Shown here one piece after another: positions 34,902-44,186 of a stretch of 64,000 bases of DNA. The translations under genes were made by a program, and so were the position numbers. Below the pieces are notes generated by a model. That model ran no database searches. It was not told the origin of the DNA and saw only the letters and a program-made list of their open reading frames with translations. How positions within the stretch are numbered: the first letter of the stretch is position 1; each line of letters opens with the position of its first letter. This DNA comes from Dyadobacter frigoris (lineage in GTDB: Bacteria > Bacteroidota > Bacteroidia > Cytophagales > Spirosomataceae), in contig NZ_SZVO01000012.1 of NCBI RefSeq assembly GCF_005280585.1, positions 62,001 through 126,000 of the forward strand. The letters are read 5' to 3'.

Positions 34902-35294
34902 TTAAACTCTAAGCTGTCTTACATCCAGGATTTCAAATTTTTTCATTCCCGCCGGCATTTTCCATTCCACTTTTTCGCCTTTGCAAAGGCCGATTAATGC
35001 AGCACCCATAGGTGTTAAAACGGATATTTTTTGTTGTTTTATGTCCGCAAATGCTGGCATGACAATAGAGAATTCCAGCTCTTTATTGGTAATCAGTTCC
35101 CTGACTTTTACCATTGAATTCAGTCGGATACTATCTTCCGGAAGCTCATTGTTTTCTACCACAATGGCGCGGTTTAATTCATAAGACAGCGTCATTTCAT
35201 TACCGTTGGCAGTGGAAGAAAAAGTTTCTGTGAATTGTTTTAACAGGCGAAAATCATCTTCGCCCAATATTACAAGGTTTTTTATATTGCTCAT
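34902..35294 (-). CDS. Rnk/GreA-GreB family RNA-polymerase-associated factor
   Basis: A 130-residue protein made of a short N-terminal helical part and the GreA/GreB C-terminal FKBP-like domain, with the family end (ISVLTPMGAALIGLCKGEKV, then PAGMKKFEILDV). It lacks the long N-terminal coiled coil with acidic tip that makes GreA a cleavage factor, so it belongs to the Rnk-like group that binds RNA polymerase and competes with GreA/DksA. It is preceded by two stem-loops in the upstream gap. Confidence 0.85.
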   Translation of the reverse strand: MSNIKNLVILGEDDFRLLKQFTETFSSTANGNEMTLSYELNRAIVVENNELPEDSIRLNSMVKVRELITNKELEFSIVMPAFADIKQQKISVLTPMGAALIGLCKGEKVEWKMPAGMKKFEILDVRQLRV

Positions 35295-35344
35295 CGTCGG
35301 ATGTATTTATATCAAAGCGTCGCATATTAAATTGCCGGACGCCT

Positions 35345-35378
35345 GTATGCAGGTTTCCGGTGTGGAAACCTGTGTATA
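35345..35378 (-). other. Stem-loop upstream of the Rnk/GreA gene
   Basis: CAGGTTTCC (35350-35358) pairs with GGAAACCTG (35364-35372) around five bases, and the stem extends with two G-U wobbles. It is 56 bases from the ATG at 35294; no T run follows. A second weak stem (35444-35449 with 35470-35475) overlaps the end of the 55-residue gene. Confidence 0.4.
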
Positions 35379-35458
35379 ATGGGCAGATTGACTACCCTGA
35401 AAAGTTTAACCTGGAATTATTTTCCCCTGAACCGGAGAATTAACCCCGATATCTCGCA

Positions 35459-35626
35459 TTAAAGCAGATTCGGGGTAATCGTGTTGAAGTCCTTGAAATT
35501 GGAAATGTAGTAGGTTTTTGCAGTAAAGCTATGGAACGGAACCTGATCCACGGAATGGAACGTTTCCATCAGCAGATCAGGATAGTGCGTAATCCTGCAA
35601 AAATATTTTTCTGATTTAGCTGTCAT
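35459..35626 (-). CDS. Small unknown protein at the end of the DUF932 operon
   Basis: A 55-residue frame from an ATG at 35626 with protein-like content: YFCRITHYPDLLMETFHSVD, VPFHSFTAKTYYISNFKDFN. It starts 50 bases after the stop of the 115-residue gene on the same strand, and all three genes point left with short gaps, so it probably belongs to the DUF932 operon. It has no signal or membrane segment, is rich in aromatic residues and His, and fits no family I know. A short stem (35444-35475) covers its stop codon. Confidence 0.5.
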   Translation of the reverse strand: MTAKSEKYFCRITHYPDLLMETFHSVDQVPFHSFTAKTYYISNFKDFNTITPNLL

Positions 35627-35676
35627 TATTAAAAATAAAATGCGTTCGAGCCCGCTACGTTCTACTTAAATAATCC

Positions 35677-36024
35677 TTAAAGCCTGCGGACCTGAGCCCA
35701 GAACTGCTGAATAAAGCTTCTCTCTCTACGGGAAATTCCTTCATGTAATCTGGTGACACGCTGCATGGTACGTACAAACCGTTGTTTTGTAGTTTCATTT
35801 AATTCAACACGCGGAATAGCCATTTTTCGTGAACCGGAAACATATCCTTCCTGATCCGGATTGCTGATAATTTCCCGGATAAAACTGGCGTATAGGTCAA
35901 TATCCTCATGCGGAAGAGCTGCGAAAAGGTCTTTGACAAAATGCGTTTCTCTCAAATTGGGACTATTTTCATTCAAAAATAAAGATTGAATTCCTGAGGC
36001 AGGACTTAAATTAGCTGAATGCAT
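35677..36024 (-). CDS. Unknown protein, middle gene of the DUF932 operon
   Basis: A 115-residue soluble protein, mostly helical, with a basic C-terminal half (TKQRFVRTMQRVTRLHEGIS, RRERSFIQQFWAQVRRL) that could touch nucleic acid. I do not recognise the family. It starts 78 bases after the DUF932 gene and is followed by the 55-residue gene, on one strand. The two partners suggest a small accessory module rather than a housekeeping unit. Confidence 0.6.
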   Translation of the reverse strand: MHSANLSPASGIQSLFLNENSPNLRETHFVKDLFAALPHEDIDLYASFIREIISNPDQEGYVSGSRKMAIPRVELNETTKQRFVRTMQRVTRLHEGISRRERSFIQQFWAQVRRL

Positions 36025-36102
36025 ATTCTAATGATTTTAACACATATTGAAATTTTATGCTGATTGCGATAGTCAACAAAAAAACAGCTTCAAATCCCGT
36101 AC

Positions 36103-37080
36103 CTAAGCAAAAGATCGGGCGGCCAAATGGTGAAAGACCCGCTCATCCAACCGGTATCGGTCATTAAGTGTCAAACTGCTGCGGGCTGTGAACAAGGCAT
36201 AGTTGACCGCGTTGTACAGTAACCAGTAGGAGGGGGCGGAACTCAAAATCCGCTCTTCGAGGCGTAGACGTTCCTGTGCCTGTTTCGCAAGCTGGACTGG
36301 AATTGGTAAAGTTTTCAGCAATCCTTCATCCGCTTTTTTCATAACAGTATTATGGAAATGTTCGTAAATGTCCGCCGTTAATGTTGGTTTGGACTGGATG
36401 TGATAGGTGAGCATATCACGTAAACGCTGCTGGAAAATGTCCATCGTAAGTTTGCCATGATGGATTTTACGTATTTCAGAACCTGCTTTCGAGGGACTAT
36501 TTTGCCCCTTCGGACTCTTTGCGGTCCGTGCTTTCTCTTTTCCTAACGACCATTGTTTCAGCCATTGCTGATAAGCCGATACTTTCACAAAAGGATCAGC
36601 CCAGCCAACGAGTCCGTTCTGGCAAACCGTCCGGAACATACTGCTGCCCGGCAAGGTGTTTTCGTCCGGTACCGAAGTCAGTGTCTGTCCTTGTACACTA
36701 AATGGTGTTTTGCCATTGTAACTATTGGTCAGGATCAGACTTTTATGCAGTTTTTCACCGCTAATGGATAATTCTTCTGGTAAGATAATGCTTATACTAA
36801 ACTCACCCGTGGTGGTATGTTTGATTTGAAGTGTGTAATCATCAATCAGTTCATTAACAACATCACGGATCGCAGCATTTGGAATAATGGAATAATCAGC
36901 GCTTTGAATGCCAAAAATTGTTTTCCGGCCTCCATCAGGTTGCCCCACAATAAGTTGCTGACGATCAGTAGCCATTATATCATATTCTGGCAACAGGTCG
37001 GCCAGCCACACCGGATTTACAGGATAACATATGTCGTCCCATGAATTCGCTAATTGTGGTTGTGCGCTGATATAAGTCAT
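36103..37080 (-). CDS. DUF932-type phage/plasmid-related protein
   Basis: A 325-residue soluble protein with the mark of the DUF932 family: DYSIIPNAAIRDVVNELI, the block KSLILTNSYNGKTPFS, and MFRTVCQNGLVGWADPFVKV with the conserved R..C.NGL. These proteins are typically carried by plasmids and phages, and their role is unknown, with an anti-restriction or DNA-modification link sometimes proposed. A basic linker (RTAKSPKGQNSPSKAGSE) splits it from a helical C-terminal part. It is the first gene of a three-gene operon. No integrase or other phage gene lies near, so it may be a stable resident. Confidence 0.75.
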   Translation of the reverse strand: MTYISAQPQLANSWDDICYPVNPVWLADLLPEYDIMATDRQQLIVGQPDGGRKTIFGIQSADYSIIPNAAIRDVVNELIDDYTLQIKHTTTGEFSISIILPEELSISGEKLHKSLILTNSYNGKTPFSVQGQTLTSVPDENTLPGSSMFRTVCQNGLVGWADPFVKVSAYQQWLKQWSLGKEKARTAKSPKGQNSPSKAGSEIRKIHHGKLTMDIFQQRLRDMLTYHIQSKPTLTADIYEHFHNTVMKKADEGLLKTLPIPVQLAKQAQERLRLEERILSSAPSYWLLYNAVNYALFTARSSLTLNDRYRLDERVFHHLAARSFA

Positions 37081-37284
37081 TAATTTTACTTTTTTATTTT
37101 TACAGTTGTAAATTTACAGCCGTGTTTTTTAGAAACAAAATATTGGACTAACAATTATTTTATTGTTGATTTTTCTTCACTTAGAAAGTGCCTGAAACTA
37201 CTCGTTATGGAAGTTTTTAGATTGAAAAAGTGATGAAATATTTCGGGCCAAATTAATCACTGTCAATGTTTGAAAATTATATTT

Positions 37285-38532
37285 TCAGTTTAACAGCCGG
37301 TCAATATTTTTGCTGATCGTAGCTTTATCGGCAGAAGAATGCGCAAGATTTAGTGCAGTTTGAAAATGTTCCAGTGCTTTTTTATTATCAATTCCAGTGT
37401 ACAGATTACCCAACAAGGAGTAATAGAAATGATAATCCGCCAGATGTAGCTTTTCCGCTTCAATAATCGCTTCCTTTTTACCATTGGTTTTCGCCAGTGC
37501 AAAGGTGCGGTTTAATGCCGCAATCGGAGAATATTCTAAAATAAGCAGGGCGTTATAAAGTTGCAGGATATTTTCCCATTTTTCGGAGCTGTCCTGTTTC
37601 TGCGTATGCCAATAAGCTATACCTGCTTCCAGATGATATTTTGACACTATGTTTCCTGTGGAAGCAAGATTTAAAAAGTGTGTACCCAGTTCAATCAGTT
37701 CCTGATTCCAGAGCGTTTCGTCCTGTTCTTCATATAAAATCGTTTCCCCATCATCGTTTGTTCTGGCGTCAAATCTTGATGAATGAAAACTCATTAATGC
37801 AAATAATGCATTCACAGAAGGTTTATTTGTACTGGCATTTTCTATAAGCAGGTAACAAAGACGCTTCGCTTCTTCGCAAAGGTCTTTTCTTAAAATAGTG
37901 TTTTGAGATTCGGGACGGCGGCCTGTGGAGTAATAACCTTCTGAAAATAGTAGATATATAGTAGTTAAGACGCTGTCCAGCCGGTTATTTATTTCAGAAA
38001 CTGTGGGCTGTTCAATTTTAATATTTGCCTCTTTTAATTTTTCCTTGGCCCGGTTGATCCTTTTATAAATTACCTCTTTGTTCGTTAAAAACGCATCTGC
38101 AATTTCCTGGATCCCAAATCCGCAAAGCAGATTGAGTGCGAGTGCAACCTGCGCTTCACTGGAAATCGCGGGGTTGCAAACGGTGAAAATCATAGCCAGC
38201 TGGCTGTCGGCAATGTTTTTACCGGACAAATCAATTTCGATTTCTTCTGTTTTTTGGGTAAGGTATTTGATATCAGCCGAGAGCTTTTGTTCAAAAAATG
38301 AATTGCGCTTTAAATAATTTTTGGTCTTATTTTTTGCCACAGTATAAAGCCAGGCCGTCGGATTTTCGGGCAATCCTTTGATACTCCACAACTCGGTCGC
38401 AGCTAAAAATGTATCACTCACAATATCTTCCGCAATCTCAATGTGTTCGATACCAAATAAATAACAGAGCACCGCTACGATTTTACGATACTCTGTCCGG
38501 AATACTTTTGGTATTAATTCTCTTTCTTCCAT
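37285..38532 (-). CDS. ECF42-type sigma factor with C-terminal TPR-like extension
   Basis: A 415-residue sigma factor. Region 2 (HIEIAEDIVSDTFLAATELW, TAWLYTVAKNKTKNYLKRN) and region 4 (SEAQVALALNLLCGFGIQEI, TNKEVIYKRINRAKEKLKE) are followed by about 230 residues, the DUF6596-like part and helical repeats (YSPIAALNRTFALAKTNGKK, YHFYYSLLGNLYTGIDNKKA), as found in the ECF42 group. These replace an anti-sigma factor: the C-terminal extension itself controls activity. ECF42 genes are characteristically next to a YCII/DGPF-domain gene, as here, 50 bases upstream. The signal is unknown. Confidence 0.92.
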   Translation of the reverse strand: MEERELIPKVFRTEYRKIVAVLCYLFGIEHIEIAEDIVSDTFLAATELWSIKGLPENPTAWLYTVAKNKTKNYLKRNSFFEQKLSADIKYLTQKTEEIEIDLSGKNIADSQLAMIFTVCNPAISSEAQVALALNLLCGFGIQEIADAFLTNKEVIYKRINRAKEKLKEANIKIEQPTVSEINNRLDSVLTTIYLLFSEGYYSTGRRPESQNTILRKDLCEEAKRLCYLLIENASTNKPSVNALFALMSFHSSRFDARTNDDGETILYEEQDETLWNQELIELGTHFLNLASTGNIVSKYHLEAGIAYWHTQKQDSSEKWENILQLYNALLILEYSPIAALNRTFALAKTNGKKEAIIEAEKLHLADYHFYYSLLGNLYTGIDNKKALEHFQTALNLAHSSADKATISKNIDRLLN

Positions 38533-38582
38533 AAAATTTATAAACTGCCTTCGCAGATAACAAAGGCAGTTTTGTATTATTT

Positions 38583-38930
38583 CTAAGCAGTTACAACGGC
38601 CATGCGCACTTCCACTTTAGCGCCCCATTGCAATATCGGACAACCTTTTGCGATTTCAACGGCTTCGTCATAATCGTTGGCTCTGATAATCAGCATCCCG
38701 CCGATCGATTCTTTGATTTCGGCGTAAGGTCCGTTGATTACCGTATTATTCTCTTTGACAACGCGGCCGTCGGAATCCCAACGTTTTGGCGGAGCCACCA
38801 GTTTATTTTGAGCGGCAATACCGCCGATCCAGTCCTGAAATGGTTTAATAGCAGCCTGCATTTGTTCGGGAGATGGTTTGGCATCCACACTGGTCAGGTC
38901 CCGGTGGATTACCAATAAGAATTCGTTCAT
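38583..38930 (-). CDS. YCII-related (DGPF) domain protein
   Basis: A 115-residue dimeric ferredoxin-like protein of the YCII superfamily, with the DGPF-type block VINGPYAEIKESIGGMLIIR and the active-region His/Asp pattern not obvious. The family partners ECF42 sigma factors, and its gene precedes that factor here by 50 bases. It is proposed to be a target or a part of the regulon rather than an anti-sigma factor. The start FLLVIHRDL is the usual first strand. Confidence 0.9.
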   Translation of the reverse strand: MNEFLLVIHRDLTSVDAKPSPEQMQAAIKPFQDWIGGIAAQNKLVAPPKRWDSDGRVVKENNTVINGPYAEIKESIGGMLIIRANDYDEAVEIAKGCPILQWGAKVEVRMAVVTA

Positions 38931-39010
38931 GGTTTATTGATTTTAAGGTTTTAGTAAAACAACTTTGACAATCAGCTATCGGCAGAAAGTTGATTGCCAT
39001 AGCCTTTTTC

Positions 39011-39463
39011 TCAGCCAAATTGCCCTACCTGATACGTACCTGCTTGATTTGGAAATGCAAGATTAATACGATTCCAGGTATTAATGTTTGTGATAACGAA
39101 AGTCAGGTCAATCATCTCTTCATCGGAAAACTGCTTTTTGGTTTCGTTATAAACTTCATCCGGAATGACAGCTTTCGTGACCGCTTCGGCCCATCCCAGC
39201 GCGGCTCTCTCACGCTCGGAATAGTACGGAGTTTCACGCCATGCACTCAAACCATATAACCGTTGTTCCGTTTCACCGTTGGCACGCGCATCTTTTGAGT
39301 GCATATCAAGACAATAAGCGCAGGAATTTATTTGTGATACTCTGAATAAAACCAGTTCGAGAAGATTTTTTTCAAGAGGGGATTTTTTTAAATAACCTCC
39401 AACCGCATAAAGCGTTTTTAAAGCATTTTGACCTTTTTCGTGTACGTTAATTCTAGGTTCCAT
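39011..39463 (-). CDS. AhpD-like carboxymuconolactone decarboxylase family protein
   Basis: A 150-residue helical protein with the CxxC motif of AhpD-like peroxidases (Cys48 and Cys51 in SCAYCLDMHSKDA, with His55) and a following conserved helix (ERERAALGWAEAVTK). Such proteins reduce peroxides with a thiol couple or act in related ring chemistry. It opens a three-gene leftward unit with the YCII protein (80 bases) and the ECF42 sigma factor, a pattern seen elsewhere, which points to an oxidative or xenobiotic response. Confidence 0.9.
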   Translation of the reverse strand: MEPRINVHEKGQNALKTLYAVGGYLKKSPLEKNLLELVLFRVSQINSCAYCLDMHSKDARANGETEQRLYGLSAWRETPYYSERERAALGWAEAVTKAVIPDEVYNETKKQFSDEEMIDLTFVITNINTWNRINLAFPNQAGTYQVGQFG

Positions 39464-39558
39464 TTTATTGAAAATTTAATTGTTAAAAACTAATGACAAC
39501 TGGATTTTCATATCTGGACAAAGTGGTCAAAATATTTTTTTAAACAGGGAATATTTTT

Positions 39559-40062
39559 TCAAAGGACCGATTTTACGATGGGGAATTGTTCGATGATAGT
39601 CCATCGTCCTCCATCAGTTTGTTCAATTAAACTGATTGTATCAAAAGTTACCATTGACGGTAATTTGTACTTTTTTATTTGGTCAAAAATCTCATCGGTA
39701 CAAGTTGAATTTCGAGGATGCATTAGGGTGATGTGCGGGAGATAATGTTTGTTGAATTCCTGTATTCCTTTTAATACTTTTTCCCTTAGGTCGTAAAACT
39801 CTTGATTCCCGGTTCTGGCAGGAATTAATACACCTTTTCCGTTCTCAAATCTCTCCGCAGGTTCAAATTCAATTATCAAAGGTTGGACAAGGGAAATCGT
39901 TTTGATATTGTGTATAACCACATCAGGCTTTTCAATCTCATTATCTCTGCACAGCGTAACATGTGCAGAGATAAGCTCATGTTGAGCAGGATTGAATTCT
40001 GCTCTTATCTTTTCAATTTCTTCGTTTTGACTAGAAAGAAATAAGGTAAGCTGGCGTCTCAT
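39559..40062 (-). CDS. 2H phosphoesterase (2'-5' RNA ligase-like)
   Basis: A 167-residue protein from the ATG at 40062; a longer frame reaches back to 40290 but overlaps the acyltransferase gene and is not family-like. The two HxT/S motifs of the 2H superfamily are present: HVTL (His34) and HITL (His110), spaced as in LigT-type enzymes that open or form 2'-5' bonds or cyclic phosphodiesters in RNA or nucleotides. The natural substrate is unknown in most bacteria. It follows the acyltransferase by 47 bases on the same strand. Confidence 0.88.
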   Translation of the reverse strand: MRRQLTLFLSSQNEEIEKIRAEFNPAQHELISAHVTLCRDNEIEKPDVVIHNIKTISLVQPLIIEFEPAERFENGKGVLIPARTGNQEFYDLREKVLKGIQEFNKHYLPHITLMHPRNSTCTDEIFDQIKKYKLPSMVTFDTISLIEQTDGGRWTIIEQFPIVKSVL

Positions 40063-40109
40063 TTTATTATTTTGAATGCTTGATTGGAAGTGGTGATTCA
40101 GCAAATTAA

Positions 40110-41264
40110 TCAAAGAATTTTCTTTACACCCGGTATTTGAACGATAAGGTAACCCAGCAGAAAACTTAGTAAAATACCGGCGGGCGCAACAATTAAAAGT
40201 TTTAATGAAGAATCTACCGACCAGTTTTTCAATAAAAGTGACAAGCAAATAAGAACGAATGGATGGAAAATATATACCGCAAAAGCGCAACGGGACAATT
40301 TCCCCAAAAATGCAGACGGCTTATTCCAGTAATTTTTACCGATATAAAGCAGTAAGGTAATAATACTCAAACCGGTAAGCTGTTCCCACATTGGATAGAG
40401 TAATGATTGAAAATGCGCGCCGCCACTGTACCATTCGATAGGTGTATTGAATAAGATCTTGACTGCATAAATTAGTGGAAAGCCAAATAGGATCAGACAA
40501 AGCGTTATCATGCCAAATTTTTTATAACGGGAATTAATGTCATCCAACCAGTTGCTGTTATAACAAACAAGTCCCCAAAAGAACAGAGCAATGTATTGTG
40601 GAAAATGACCAAGTTGAAATCCAAAAGGATCTAAAACCCAGCCCACAGGAAACACAATTCGTACAAGAAAACTCACGAAACCAAGACCGCTGGCAAATAC
40701 TAAAATTGCAGAAACCGAAGGTGCTTTTCGCATCGCAGGTTTTGACTTGTCAGCTTCCCTCCATAAAATATATATGGCCGTAAATAACAAAAGAGCGACA
40801 ACAAACCACATCACGCCAAAACTGATCCAGTTGTCGTATCCGCTCAAAAACTGCCAGAATGTGATATGGTGGCCTCCGGCGTAATAATAAACCAGATAAT
40901 TCATCACCGGAGAAAGTATAAAGGAGTAAAACAGCAGCGGAATCCCAAGCCTTTTAAGCCGGTCTTTAACAAAAACTGCTGTGCCCTTTTTAGTAAGAGA
41001 AGCCGGAATAAACAGCGCAGAAAGGAAAAAGAAAAACCCCATGAAAAATGCCTGGTTGGTTGCTACAAGCATGGTGACTGGAATTATTACACCACTTTTT
41101 AAGGTCTTTTCTGAATAATACCAGGAGCCTGGACCGGCGTACGTGACACAGGCATGGTGCAAAACGACCAGTCCGGTGAGCAATACTTTCAGGTGATCAA
41201 TATAGAGGATTTTGCCGACGGGAGGATTTAGGCCTGTCGTTGGGTTTAATGGTTTATGTGACAT
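40110..41264 (-). CDS. Acyltransferase family 3 membrane protein
   Basis: A 384-residue integral membrane protein with about ten helices. The start LYIDHLKVLLTGLVVLHHAC contains the conserved His that marks the acyltransferase-3 family (OpgC, OatA-type domain), and the loop RLKRLGIPLLFYSFIL is also typical. Members move acyl groups across the membrane to sugars, such as glucans, or lipids. Without a secreted SGNH domain it resembles the OpgC branch. Its surroundings give no substrate. It probably shares a message with the 2H gene. Confidence 0.88.
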   Translation of the reverse strand: MSHKPLNPTTGLNPPVGKILYIDHLKVLLTGLVVLHHACVTYAGPGSWYYSEKTLKSGVIIPVTMLVATNQAFFMGFFFFLSALFIPASLTKKGTAVFVKDRLKRLGIPLLFYSFILSPVMNYLVYYYAGGHHITFWQFLSGYDNWISFGVMWFVVALLLFTAIYILWREADKSKPAMRKAPSVSAILVFASGLGFVSFLVRIVFPVGWVLDPFGFQLGHFPQYIALFFWGLVCYNSNWLDDINSRYKKFGMITLCLILFGFPLIYAVKILFNTPIEWYSGGAHFQSLLYPMWEQLTGLSIITLLLYIGKNYWNKPSAFLGKLSRCAFAVYIFHPFVLICLSLLLKNWSVDSSLKLLIVAPAGILLSFLLGYLIVQIPGVKKIL

Positions 41265-41327
41265 TTTCGAAATATTTTAGAATCGATTTTTTCCAAATTA
41301 CAATCACATTTAATTGAATCAAAGATT

Positions 41328-42581
41328 TTATTCAGGTGACACCTCAAACGTAATCCTCTTCGTAGCATCAATTTTCAGCCAGAGCAGCGCTCCAATGATC
41401 AAAAGAATGGCCAGAAGTACAACCGGGGCGTGATAATTATTACCGAAAGCGGTAACCAGATAGCCAAATCCAATCGTATTCAAAGTACTCCCAAAAAGTC
41501 CGGCGGTATTCATTGCTCCGGTAATTGTGCCTGCATTTTTGCCTCCGATATCCATGGCTGTGGACCAGGATGCAGGAATTGTGAAATCCATAAGTCCAAG
41601 TCCGGAAGATAACAGGATCGTTGCGGCAGTGTTGTCATTGACAAAAACGGATATCATCATCAATATTCCCGAAAGCCCCAGTCCTGTAAGTGCCACGGCC
41701 GCGCGTCCCCATCTTGGACCAATCTTTTTGACCAGAAAATCACAGACAAAACCTCCTGAAAGACACCCCACTGCGCCTAAAACAAATGAAAAGGAAGTGA
41801 TAAACGACATTTCCTGATCGTCAAGTCCTCTGCCTTTTTGCAGGTAAGTGGGAAGCCAGGCCTGAAAGAAAAAGGCTCCGGAAGCGTAGCAAAAGTACAT
41901 TGCCATCAGAAGCTGTAAATTGGTATTTTTGAAAATGGCCCAGGAAAATTTGTGATGTCCTTGCGGCAGATTTCGCTTGTTAAGAATGTTATTTAATTCG
42001 TGTTCGGTGATACCTTTCATTTCGGAGGGCTCTTCCTTAAACCACAATTTCCAGAAGATTACCCACAACAAACCGAGTATCCCAAGGAAGAAAAAACTGC
42101 CCCGCCAACCGAAATGATTTTGAATCGGTATGACTAAAAATGGCGTTAAAGCCCCACCCACGCGGCTTGCTGACCATATCCATGCTTGTCCCCGTGCCCT
42201 TTCGATAGCAGGAAACCATTTGGAAAGAACAATGGAGGAATTTGGATAAGCGCCGGCTTCTCCAATTCCAAAAAGAAAGCGTGTCATGAGCATCATGCCA
42301 AAACCTGTTGCAAAGCCGGTCAGCACTGTAAAAGCCGACCACCATAATACGACTCGTATCAGTACTTTTTTTGCGCCAAGCCGGTCGCCCATTAAACCGG
42401 TTGGAATTTCAAAACCACCATAAGCCAATGCGAAAATACCCAGAATCCAACCCAGTTGCTCTTTGCTCAGTCCCAGATCTGTCATGATTTTGGGACTGGC
42501 AACACTGATTGCAATACGATCCAGAAAAGTGATTACAGAAAGAAGTGAAAGGGCAAAGAGAACCTGATAACGTTTTTTCAT
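41328..42581 (-). CDS. MFS transporter, anion:cation symporter (hexuronate/galactonate-like) family
   Basis: A 417-residue inner-membrane carrier with 12 predicted helices. Marks of the ACS family include FLDRIAISVASPKIM in helix 1, motif A (GDRLGAKK), LFGIGEAGAYPNSSIV in helix 4 and RARGQAWIWSASRVGGALTP. Such carriers take up sugar acids or related organic anions with protons or sodium. No catabolic gene is adjacent, so the substrate is open. The gene has no neighbour on its strand closer than 60 bases upstream or 450 bases on the other side. Confidence 0.9.
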   Translation of the reverse strand: MKKRYQVLFALSLLSVITFLDRIAISVASPKIMTDLGLSKEQLGWILGIFALAYGGFEIPTGLMGDRLGAKKVLIRVVLWWSAFTVLTGFATGFGMMLMTRFLFGIGEAGAYPNSSIVLSKWFPAIERARGQAWIWSASRVGGALTPFLVIPIQNHFGWRGSFFFLGILGLLWVIFWKLWFKEEPSEMKGITEHELNNILNKRNLPQGHHKFSWAIFKNTNLQLLMAMYFCYASGAFFFQAWLPTYLQKGRGLDDQEMSFITSFSFVLGAVGCLSGGFVCDFLVKKIGPRWGRAAVALTGLGLSGILMMISVFVNDNTAATILLSSGLGLMDFTIPASWSTAMDIGGKNAGTITGAMNTAGLFGSTLNTIGFGYLVTAFGNNYHAPVVLLAILLIIGALLWLKIDATKRITFEVSPE

Positions 42582-43032
42582 GAAAGGTTATGGAGGAGAA
42601 ATTTATTTAAAATTTAGATTGAAATCGTGCGGTGTAATCGCGGGTTAATATTAATATTTTAATTAAGAAGAGACCAACCTGGTGACTTTTACTGATTGTT
42701 GTTGGTTTTTATATGTTTTCCTGATTGATTCTTTTATCTGATTTTAATACATCGATTCGTCATATACAGTTGCCTCGGTTTTTAGCAATGTATGGTCATC
42801 ATAATTTTTCCACTTTTGAAAAGTGAAAAATCAACATCAAGTCATTCATCAGTTCGAATTTTCTCCTTTGGCGAAGGTGGGTGTTTTTGTGATCGAGAAT
42901 AAAAGATAAGAAAAATACAACTTTGTTTTCTGAAACGGCAAAGGCTCTTATTGCAGCTGTGGGAGAAACAAAACAATTAGTTTGCCTGATTTTTAAGAAA
43001 TATATCCTATGTTTAATTTCGGTCATTAAAAT
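42582..43032. other. Intergenic region with one short dyad
   Basis: No convincing gene; a frame of 75 codons on the minus strand looks random. CACTTTTGAAAAGTG (42811-42825) is a perfect dyad around a central base, flanked by five Ts and five As. It could be an operator or a weak terminator. Confidence 0.5.
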
Positions 43033-43998
43033 CTACACTTTCGTTAGTTCCGTTTCATATAATAATTTCCCCGTATGGTTGATAGCCTTTACATTCAGCC
43101 GTTTGCTATCCATTGAAAAATACATAAAACCATTTTCCGAAGCCTGAAAGCGGGCGTAATCAACTCCGGTTTTTACGGGTGATAGTTCCGATCCGGCTCC
43201 TGAAATAAACTGATGCGTGTATCCTTCCGGTTTCAGATGTTGAAGAGAATGTTCATGGCCGGAAAGGTATACATCAACCTTATGCTCTTCAAAAGTTTTC
43301 GTCAATTTGGCTCTGATCGCAAGCGTATCGTAATTTGTTATACGCGGGCCAACTGTGTAGTAAGGATGGTGCCCAACTACAATTTTCCATTTTACATCCG
43401 CAGAAGCATTTTGCAAAGTTTCGTTGATCCAGGCTATTTGTTTGTCGGCTTCATCTTTGTGCTCATCATCGATCATCGGATTGCTATCAATCATGACAAA
43501 TAAAACCTTTCCTTTTTCCTTACCGATCTGGATTTCCCTGGCATAATAACGTGACGGCATTTTCCATCGCCGGCTAATGCCGCTGTAACGGATCTGTGCG
43601 TCAGGATCGGTCATATAATCATGATTTCCCAGGATCGCGTACCAATCACATTGCAGTGCATAAGCCGTATATACATTTTCAAAAGAGTAGTGCCACAATG
43701 GATCGTGCTCGCTAACAACGCCTTTTGGGTAGAAATTATCTCCGACAGAAATGACAAAATTATTCTTATGCTGACCGCCCCATTGTCCCATCTGTTTTCC
43801 AACTTCCTGTTGAAGAAATTCACCATTTCGCCCCCAATCGCCTAATGCCATAAAATGCAAAGCATAATTATCTTCGACAGCCGTGCGACCGGTAAGATCT
43901 TCACTTTCAATATGAGTTACTGCCGGTTGAACAACTTTTTCAAATGGATTTATTAAAGATGCTCCAATGGTAGATCTTACAAAGTCTCTGCGTTTCAT
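43033..43998 (-). CDS. Exported metallophosphoesterase, acid-phosphatase-like
   Basis: A 321-residue protein with a Tat-type N-terminus (MKRRDFVRSTIGASL) and a calcineurin-like fold with purple acid phosphatase marks: ALGDWGRNG (Asp54), SVGDNFYPKG (Asp87, Tyr90), LGNHDY (Asn125, His126), VGHHPYYTVGP and SGHEHSLQ. The Tyr after GDNF is the charge-transfer ligand of purple acid phosphatases of the ACP5-like type. It should hydrolyse phosphomonoesters in the periplasm. The S51 peptidase gene is divergent from it, 188 bases away. Confidence 0.9.
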   Translation of the reverse strand: MKRRDFVRSTIGASLINPFEKVVQPAVTHIESEDLTGRTAVEDNYALHFMALGDWGRNGEFLQQEVGKQMGQWGGQHKNNFVISVGDNFYPKGVVSEHDPLWHYSFENVYTAYALQCDWYAILGNHDYMTDPDAQIRYSGISRRWKMPSRYYAREIQIGKEKGKVLFVMIDSNPMIDDEHKDEADKQIAWINETLQNASADVKWKIVVGHHPYYTVGPRITNYDTLAIRAKLTKTFEEHKVDVYLSGHEHSLQHLKPEGYTHQFISGAGSELSPVKTGVDYARFQASENGFMYFSMDSKRLNVKAINHTGKLLYETELTKV

Positions 43999-44186
43999 GA
44001 TTGCTTTTGTATTTTGATGATGTCGGCAAGTTGATTTTTGTAACCACCGTTGTTTGAAGTACAGCAGCAGGGCTTGTTACGGGCTACTCTTCTTTTGGAT
44101 TTTTTTTAATATTATAGATGTATCTTGTTGAGACAATGATATTTTTAGATATTTTACCATAACGCCAACCGCCAACTCCTGTTAAA

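Noticed and set aside
40063..40290. Longer start of the 2H phosphoesterase
   Set aside because: It overlaps the acyltransferase gene and adds residues unlike the family; the ATG at 40062 begins the usual first strand.
42799..43026. Minus-strand frame of 75 codons between the MFS and phosphatase genes
   Set aside because: The sequence is mixed and low in regular patterns, has no neighbour support, and begins right at the phosphatase stop; it looks like chance.
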